Source: Chara braunii (Eukaryota > Streptophyta > Charophyceae > Charales > Characeae). Taken from it: DNA of 58,668 nt. The stretch is taken from NCBI GenBank assembly GCA_003427395.1, contig BFEA01000170.1:2258052-2316719 (forward strand), read 5' to 3'. Position 1 is the first letter of the stretch, and each line of letters opens with the position of its first letter. The notes under the pieces were generated by a model. The model was not told the origin of the DNA. It saw nothing but the letters and a program-made list of their open reading frames with translations, and did no database searches. This document shows, one piece after another, positions 51,166-58,668 of this stretch. The translations under genes and the position numbers were made by a program.

Positions 51166-51383
51166 TTCTAGTGGAAGATTCAAAGTAATTTTTTTCCACA
51201 GTGGTGGGTGGACATTAGACTGATCGGGCCCACGAGAGGAACAGGAAGCGAGTGCAAGAATGAGATATTCTAGCGGAAGGTTCATTCTCCTTTTCCAAGC
51301 GTAGCAAAATTTAGACGCAATAGTTGTGCGACGGTAAACGGGTCAGTCGGGGACGGATCTTTGGATGTTCTAATAGAAAATTC
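51166..51383 (+). repeat. Three copies of a 16-bp motif at ~100-bp spacing
   Basis: TTCTAGTGGAAGATTC (51166), TTCTAGCGGAAGGTTC (51268), TTCTAATAGAAAATTC (51368). Flanks are partly similar, so this is a decayed tandem repeat. Weaker copy at 52134. Confidence 0.7.
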
Positions 51384-53109
51384 AATCTCGTCTTACATGC
51401 AGGAGAGTAGCAGAGCCAGACCCGGGGTGGCGTTTGGCTAACAAGAGTAGCAAGGACCTCGTGTGGAATAGTGCACTTCGATCAATGGGGGTAGAAGGTC
51501 GAAATTGGAGGGGCGAAGATGCTTACCTGATCAGGGGCACTGATCACCACGATCGCCATCTTCATTAAGTGGTGCTCGGCGTGACCTTGCTCGACCGCTG
51601 GTTGTTACCTTCGTGGGAGCCCTCGCCCCTCCAGCCCGATGGTAGCCGTTGTCATCAAAATTTATCACCGTTTTCATCTTCATTCGAACGACCATGCTTA
51701 TCCTGATCATCGACTTGCGCTGGTAGTTGCTAAGCCCGTCTTGGACCTGAGAATAGTGCTCTTTGGGGATTTTTCTCTTCATCATCGGGCCTTTCGTGAT
51801 CAGGTCTGTCATCACCTTGCTCAGGTTCCTCGTGTAGTCTGTGTAAATGCACCTTCTCATGCTGTACTAGTACGAGAAGATTCCTGGTCATTTGACAAGT
51901 TGGTGAGCGGTGACCTCGTTAGTTACCAGTATTGTATCGGACGTCGATACCTCAGCAGCAGGTAAGGTGCTGCTCAAAGTTGTCATCGTGATTCCAGCGC
52001 TGCTTGCCAACAATTTCGACAGTCTTTGTCATCACGTTGCTCCAACAGTGTAGCCGTTCTGGTCATTCTGATCGTCGTGGTAGTTTTCATTCCGACTTAG
52101 TTCATTGTGACAATGATAGTGGATCTTCCCATATTCTAGCAAAAGGTCCGGATTCACTTTTGCACACTGAATGAGCATTGGAGCTCTTGTGCCATTTGTA
52201 TTCGACATGGTGGCTGCGCTGCTGCGTCATTAGTGTTTGTCATGATAATCATGTTGTCGGGTCGTTAATGTTCATCGTGAAGATTAAGGTTGTTTGTTTC
52301 TCGTGGCAGTGAAAGTCGGTCACTAGTTTGTTTTGCCTGTTGATGCTCCTGCCAGGTTGACCATACAGTTGTTGCTGTTTCTCACACCATAGTGTTGCAA
52401 CGCAAACTGAAGTTGTTGCTGCGGTCTCAAAATATCGATGCCTGCTAACTTCGTGTCAGTACTGTGAACTTCGAGTGCGGATGCTAATGAAATCGTTGGG
52501 GCTGGTTACCCAAATCAAGTATTGCTGGTTGAAAGTGTTGATGATGCGTTAAGTAGTCTGTTGGTCTGTGCAAGACTGTGAAGACTCGTATTCAAATAGA
52601 GCGCAAGGATTGTTCTCTATTCGAATGCAACCCTCTAAAACTGTGTAGCTGCAGTTTCGTCGAAGTGGTTGGCACGCTGTGAGTTGGGCGGTGATAGGCG
52701 CCAAACTGTGGAGCTACTACGCTTGTCAAGTTTGCTAAAGAGTTCTTACTCTTCCTACAGTCACAATTTGACTATGAACTCAACTTTGACTGTTATTGTG
52801 GAGACCCTTTGTAGTTTGAGGGTTTCAATGCCCTCTCATGCAAATTGAGTTTATCCCCCCAGACTTATTGTATCTTAAAAGTATGAAACCCCTCCTTTTA
52901 TCTTACTTGCTCTCAGTCCAATCTATTGGCTCAAGGAGGAAGACAAAAGGCGGGATTGGAAACCCGTAGGACCACGCCAAGGCTTAACGAGAGGTTCGCC
53001 CCCACCAATTGAGGGAGCTCTGCCGAAACCTAGGCGAGGTTTTGGAGGTGGAGAACTATCAGGTATACTTCCCTTGCCTTATGTGAGCCTATTATGCCCT
53101 TATCAGTAT
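51384..53109. other. Non-coding stretch
   Basis: Frames of about 108 codons on both strands at 51531-51965 overlap each other and have no recognisable domain. GTTGCTG-rich DNA at 52200-52450. No gene is supported. Confidence 0.4.
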
Positions 53110-53760
53110 ATCTCTCTAGTTCGCTAGGGGAAGTGTTGCCGAAAGTTTTACAGATCTAAGGATTTAATCAATTTTTTGTCTTTACATTTTCAACTTTTGT
53201 CTAAATTTCATATATGGCTTAGTAAAAATATAGGAAACTTGTTTTTCTAGAGGAATTGTTGCCCAATTTTTTGCTAAATCGGAAAGTTAGACAAAAAATT
53301 GGCTTTGTGAAGGCATAATTATTTAAAAATTTATATTTAGCTTTGTACAAATTTTGGAAAAACACTTTTCTAGAAGAAGTGTTGCCAAACGTTTTACAAA
53401 TTTAAAGAAGTTAGTTGAATTTTGTCTTAGCATAGTGCAAGTTTTGTCTTTGAGTTCATATATGAGTTAGTATAAATTTAGGAAACCCACTTTTCTAAAG
53501 GGAAAGCCTGTCCAATGTTTTACTACATCAGAGAGTTAGACAAAATATGACTATGTAAAGACAAAAATCGTTCTTTGAGCTCATATCTAGCTAAGTATTA
53601 AATCTGAAAATGTGCTTTCTCTAGAGGGAGTGATGTCAATATTTTTCTAGTTTCAAGGAATTAGGTTATATTTTGCAGGAAAAACTTAGGTTATAGTTTA
53701 TAGGAAAAACTTTGGCAACCCATCCTGTACAGGGGAAATGTTGCCAAAAGTTTCATAATC
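53110..53760 (+). repeat. Decayed tandem array, about five units of ~120 bp
   Basis: Units recur at about 53116, 53240, 53365, 53490, 53610 (plus a partial near 53735). Each contains TTTTCTAGAGGAAGTGTTGCC, a TTTTAC.AAT.TAA block, GTTAGACAAAAT, and CATATATG.GTTAGTA.AAATT. Divergence between units is high. Confidence 0.75.
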
Positions 53761-55449
53761 TTTCGACAACAATTTAAGTTTAGACTTAGTTTTAAGAAAA
53801 ATCGAGTGAGGTGTGATATGAAGGTTTACTCTCCATACATTTAATGTTTAACTTTGGGAACAGACTCGCGTTGTATTACAAGTCCTCTTGGTTAATTTGA
53901 TTCAAGATTTGACTAGTTTCAACCCGATCCTACGAAGATCGTCTTTTGTTATCTTTTGATAATAGATCGGTTTAAAATTCAACTTCAAACTTATTCTCGC
54001 TTCTCAACCTAAGGTCTTAACCCTTGTGGGTTGAATTGTTTCATTGGGTTTTTACCGTGACTTTTATTAAATGACCATTTAAAAAATGACTGAATGTTTT
54101 ATTTTTGGAAGGTCTGACAAAAATTGAGGCTTGTGTGAAAAAATCAAGGAGTGTGAGTGTAGAGAGTGGTTGAAGTTAACCCCGTGTAGTGTGTGGTCTG
54201 TCGATGTTGAATCTGTGTGTGATGATAAATATGTTTTGTGATTTGAAGTCAAGATTTGACTCGCTTGTGATCGCTCTATATATTTGGAAGACAGTCACAT
54301 TGTGATTGTGAGAGTGATCGCCTCGTGTTCTATAGTCCCCTTTACATTTACATCTTGTGTAATCGCGCGGTCTACTTTGACCATGCGTAAAAATTGAGCA
54401 GATTCGTATTGAGAGAAGAAAAAAAATTCCCTTTTGTTTTTGTTTTTTAGATTTTTATAGTTGGACGCTGATGTCCGTGGCGGTTGTCAAAGTCAAACCT
54501 CTTGAACTGTTCGAAGGCCTCCAAAGATGGAGCCTTGTCTTATAGGTAAGAGGCGTCCCGCCACCACAAGCGGTTGAAGCCCGCCTAGCATTCACAAATG
54601 CAGGGTGCAAAAAATGGTAGGTCTTGCAATCGCACACACGATTGTCTTAGCGTCAAGAGACTAACCTCTCAAGACGCGTGTCAGCTGATACTTAAGTGTC
54701 GAAAGCGACCCTCAAAATCATGAAGGGTTGTATGATTATGGGTACCAAATACTATGCCATCCTTGCGACTGCATGCATATCCATACATGACTAGTCAATA
54801 TAACAAGGCCTACGCCGCCGTGATATTCATCTAGAGTCTCGCGCATGATACCCGTTTATTTTCTGTTGTCAAAAGATCATGGGTCGGACGTGAAAAAAAT
54901 ATTAGGCACGATTTATGTATAAAGTTTGATTTTTTCGTTTTTGAAGCATATCACATGGTTAGATGGACTGTCCTAGTTGACCGATGCAGAGCCGCGCTTG
55001 GGATATCAAACCCCAGATCACCGGTTCGCGTATGGGTTCAATTAAGGCGTTCGACCACGAGTACTCCCTATGCTACAGCGAACGAGAAACGGCCTCGGTT
55101 GGGCCACCTCTGCGATTACACTCGAGCAACTTCCGCACGTCATTCGGTAGCTCGGCGAGGATACGCCTAACCAAGGGTGGTGACAACCCTTTGGACAAAG
55201 GTAAGTTGTTTCTTATGCAGCCTCAATCCTATTGTAGGGGTCGCGAGAGGTACGGCTGACGCACTCAGACGGAGCAGCGAAAGCTCCATTGCGAAAAAGT
55301 CCTGCAAAATCCTGTGTGATCCCGCTGGGACGGTTCCCCTGCGAGACCGATGCGCTCGACAACGTCCAGGTCCATCGGATGAATATAATTTTGAGATATC
55401 ACCATTATTAATATTTTTATTATTTTCAAAATTAGAGAAATTTCAAGGA
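53761..55449. other. Non-coding stretch
   Basis: AT-rich to about 54950, then a GC-richer segment with a 91-codon frame (54984-55259, containing LTKGGDNPLDKGK) that I cannot assign to a family. Confidence 0.4.
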
Positions 55450-56470
55450 TGAATTCGTTATTATTCGGGATCAAATTCGTTAAACGGACGAAGAAGCTGA
55501 ACGCAGCAGGCAGAGTCGAGACATATGAACGCTTGCAGAGGGCAAAGTCGGGTAGAGATCGCAAACTCTGTGTGAAAAGCAAAAGCAAGAGCAAGAGTGC
55601 ATATGAACGTGAACTTGAGCACAAACGAGGCAGCATTGAGCACAAGCCAGAGGGTAAAGCGCAAGCAAGGAACAAGCGGAGCAACAGGCACCGACATAGA
55701 GGCAAAAGCGGGTGTGAGCTAGTGAGCTCGAACTCGAATGTGGGGGATGCACGAAGAATGTGCGCAAAGCAAGCGTGAGCGAGCAAGTTAGCGTGAGTGA
55801 GATGACAAGATAAAAACAAAAGTAGCACGAATACTAACACGCGACAACACACATGAGTAACAACAAGTGATGAAGACAGTTGCGATTGCGGCCACTCTCG
55901 TGATAACAAGTTGGATCACACATAGTGAGGGCAAGAGTGGAAACAAGCGGGGGACTAAGCTGCATAGGGAAGAGAGAAGAGTGAGATTGCAAGGAGAACA
56001 ATTACCGTTTTTCCTTGAATATATTTTTGTTGTATCTGGTTGTGAAAGTGGTGCGTTCGTTTCTGAATCAGAGTAGGGGGGGCAAACAGGAGATAGAGAG
56101 AGAAGCAACGACGGAGGGAAGCAAGATAGTTTGCGAAGAAAAAAAAAAAAAAAAAAGGGTTTATGAGAAAGCGAGATGAAGAGTTGGACCGGGGCAAGGG
56201 GAGGAAGAACACGAAGTGAAAGGAAGGGAAAACCCGAAAAACAATAGTAGTTGTTTTCAACGCTGATCGAGGGAGCGGCTTGCGTACGTTCAAAATCGAG
56301 GTGCAAAAGCCGAGATAAGGAAAACGGACCAAGATGGGATCTAAGAAGGAAGGAGGGACCAGCTTAATCGCAAGGAAAGGAGGAATCGAGATCGAGAAGG
56401 GAAAATAGAATATAACTTCCCCTAGCACGAGCTCTTGGTGCCAAGTCATTCAGATTTTCGAGGTGAGTCC
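55450..56470. other. Strand-asymmetric purine-rich region
   Basis: The plus strand is dominated by A and G for about 1 kb (AAAAGCAAAAGCAAGAGC, GGAAGAACACGAAGTG). Long minus-strand frames here (for example 55265-55909) are Leu/Ser/Phe-rich by-products of that bias. GAGGTGAGT at 56459-56467 is a good splice-donor match but stands alone. Confidence 0.5.
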
Positions 56471-58110
56471 TTTTTTTTCCCTTCTTCTTTTTCCTTTTTT
56501 TTTTTCTTCTTTTTTTCCCTTACCAATATTTGAATCTACAACATGAACTTCATTTATACTAGTTTTTCGTGAATACGACAGGCGATTATTCTAGTTGTAT
56601 ACAATTAGGAATAATAGCTTGTATACATTCAATATTGAAAGACTAACCTACACGTAAGTTATAAGCGGGAGACAGAGGAGCATAGAAGGAGCTATGATCG
56701 GAGATACGTGCAAGGTAAAAATCACGAGCAAAGGAGATCGGGCATGAGTACCAAACGTGAGCGCTAACTAAAGTATGAGGTCTGGCCTGCGAAAGCAAAA
56801 ATGCAAACGCTAGTCTGAGCGCTATAGGACATGAAGGAGAGCAACAATGAGTGTGAGTAAAAATTGCTGAGGAGGAGGAGGGGAACGAGAGGACGAAGTG
56901 AAAGGAAAAAGGAAGTGAGGAGGGAACATGAATGGGGGGAGAGATGATGGTGAAAATGAGAGGATTGAAGGTGGAAGAATGTGGTGGGCGGCAAGGAGAA
57001 TAACGGGGAATGGTGGGGGTGAAATGGAGGAAGAGGAAGAATCGAAAAACGAGCGAAAGAAGAAAGAGACAGATAGGATTTGCGAATGGGGGCATTGAAT
57101 AGTATCACAAGCGACCTCGGCCCTACTATGGCTGCTTACCACTGGTGAAGGTGGAGACGCATGGGTTGCACGATGCTTTCGCGGCCAGCCCCATAAGGTT
57201 GGGCTCGTCTTCTGCCCGTTTTGTTGGAATGTGCATTTGTCCTTGCCGAGTGCGCGTGACTCGATCCCGAAATCTTGCACATCGTGACAGAGTGTGTTGC
57301 GTTGAGGTCTCACCCCGCTTGGGCAGAGAGCTATGAAGACTATCTTCCTCGCTCCCTTGAGGTCGCATGCGTTGCATTTTCTGCCGATGTGGCCAGCAAC
57401 AACAGACGCGCATAGATCTGAGAAGGATGAAAAACTCCTTTTGCATGCGCGTGCACAGGTGGAGCATTTCGGTCAGGTCCAAGCATGTTGGGTGCATGTT
57501 GCCATCATTCCCCTCGTGCCTAGTATTTTCTCATGATAGAGATGGGACGGTGCAGTTCGCTTTTGATACGTCGGGTGGACAGTTGTATCCGGCTATGAGC
57601 AAAGGGAGGGGTGATTGTTTTTTCATGTACAGTGTTTTTCAGGGGAAGTGGTGATTTCGTGATCCCAAACAGTTGAATGAGTGGTGCGGCTCACAACTGT
57701 CTAAGTAAGCGGGTGCTGTCTGCAAACAGTTGAATGAGTGAGTGTTGTCTGCTATCAAAATAAATACGTGTTGTCCGCAACAAACTAAGTGAGCAGATGC
57801 GGTAAACTGCATCGAAACTGTGTGGTCTGCTCGCACCTTGACATTGACATTGGCCTCGAGAGAGGAAGACAACCTGCAATCCAAACAGCCAGACCTTGCG
57901 GCATTACGGTTGCTCATCTCACATACCGCTATTCCTCGTCGTTCCTTCGGTAGGCTGATGAGAGATTTGTTCTCATGTGCCCTTTTGCCGTCACTCCTTA
58001 CCACTGCTCGTTACAGCTGCTACTTGGCTAACCCGCTCGCAGTCATACGCTGTTTGGTTGGACCGTACGCTTTGAATCACGATCGAGATACTACGGGGGA
58101 GAAAAACAAT
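56471..58110. other. Non-coding stretch
   Basis: Purine-rich again at 56830-57080. AAACAGTTGAATGAGTG is repeated at 57668 and 57724. No gene was recognised. Confidence 0.45.
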
Positions 58111-58111
58111 G

Positions 58112-58163
58112 TATATTATTATTATTATTACTATTATTATTATTTATTATTATTATTATTATC
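58112..58163 (+). repeat. (TTA)n microsatellite
   Basis: ATT/TTA units with one interruption. Confidence 0.95.
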
Positions 58164-58525
58164 CTACCCCTTAAGCGCGAGCGGCCCGCGGGGGAAGGTC
58201 GTGTTCCACTGCGCGCCGGAATCGGGTCGAAGTTTTCATTCGGGCCGGCGGATGAAGGCGATCGAGGGAGGGGGAGCCCGCAGAGCGGCGCGCGTACCGA
58301 ATTGTTCACAACGCGCCAAGAAACGAAGGAGCGCGCCCACGGGGCCGAGCGGCGGCGGGCGTCGATGAAAGGGTATATCTGGAAGCGCATGCCGTCGGAT
58401 AGGAAGGACGCCCCCTTTGTTTTTTATTTAATTTGCAAACCGCGTTTTTATTTTTTTTTTGTTTTTGTCAAGTTGGGCGGGAAGAAAACGACAAGTCCAA
58501 AAGAGAATAGAAGCCGCGTGCGTGG

Positions 58526-58645
58526 CCACGCCCGCCCACCCACCCAACATACCCGCCCGCCCACGCGCCCACCCGCACGCACCCACCCACCCACACGCAC
58601 GCACGCACCCACCACCCACCCACCCACACGCACGCCACGCGCCCA
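58526..58645 (+). repeat. CCCA/CGCA-rich simple repeat
   Basis: CCCACCCACC and CACGCACGCA units to the window end. Confidence 0.9.
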
Positions 58646-58668
58646 ACCAAAAAATTGCCCCGCCCTGG

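Noticed and set aside
55265-55909. 214-codon minus-strand frame rich in Leu, Ser and Phe
   Set aside because: A by-product of the purine-rich plus strand; no domain or homologous copy.
56459-56467. Splice donor GAGGTGAGT as evidence of a host exon
   Set aside because: An isolated match without supporting coding frame or acceptor.

Overview
The window is repeat-dominated eukaryotic DNA. I found no convincing intact host gene. Truncated U2 and U6 snRNA copies have green-plant-type sequence (U2 starting ACCTTTCTCGGCC; U6 with CACGCATAAATCGAGAAAT), and the primer-binding site of the main retrotransposon fits plant initiator tRNA-Met. I therefore infer a large, repeat-rich streptophyte genome (land plant or charophyte alga). 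The species cannot be named from this sequence.

1-25645 is a nest of two related giant Ty3/gypsy-type LTR retrotransposons. Element A (269-10034, resuming at 25014-25645) is old, lacks its 5' end and is internally rearranged. Element B (10035-25013, about 15 kb) sits inside A's 3' LTR and has both LTRs (about 2.4-2.5 kb), a tRNA-iMet PBS, gag, protease, RT, RNase H and integrase. B is split by a third element (14243-15998, 9-bp target duplication) that holds a 776-N assembly gap. Four things set this lineage apart. (i) A PHD-type C4HC3 zinc finger lies between RNase H and integrase. (ii) Three unrecognised reading frames (here ORF-X, ORF-Y, ORF-Z) follow integrase, and stop/start overlaps at the INT/X and X/Y joins are kept in both copies. 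(iii) ORF-Y has an in-frame amber codon with conserved coding on both sides. (iv) A 136-codon ORF (ORF-L) lies inside the LTR downstream of its TATA box, so it would be the first cistron of the transcript.

25774-28245 and 35620-38088 are solo LTRs of the same lineage, on the minus strand, with 4-bp target duplications ACAC and GTAC. About 40560-42910 holds an older plus-strand LTR relative. ORF-L can be traced in all of them.

28514-35093 is an archipelago of at least 17 short inverted-repeat elements whose ends share a GGGC(C/G)T(C/A)(G/C)(C/T)T-type terminus. Several have clean 3-bp target duplications (ATA, AAT, CGG, CAT, TGA), several are nested in one another, and one is only 45 bp long. 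Truncated U2 and U6 retrocopies and a long hairpin (arms about 135 bp) lie among them.

38089-58668 is mostly AT-richer non-coding sequence with dispersed relics: a degenerate Ty1/copia RT on the minus strand near 46.0 kb, tRNA-like SINE heads, a U6/tRNA/U6 composite at 50.4-50.6 kb, a decayed tandem array of about 120-bp units at 53.1-53.8 kb, and microsatellites. Coordinates of decayed features are approximate.
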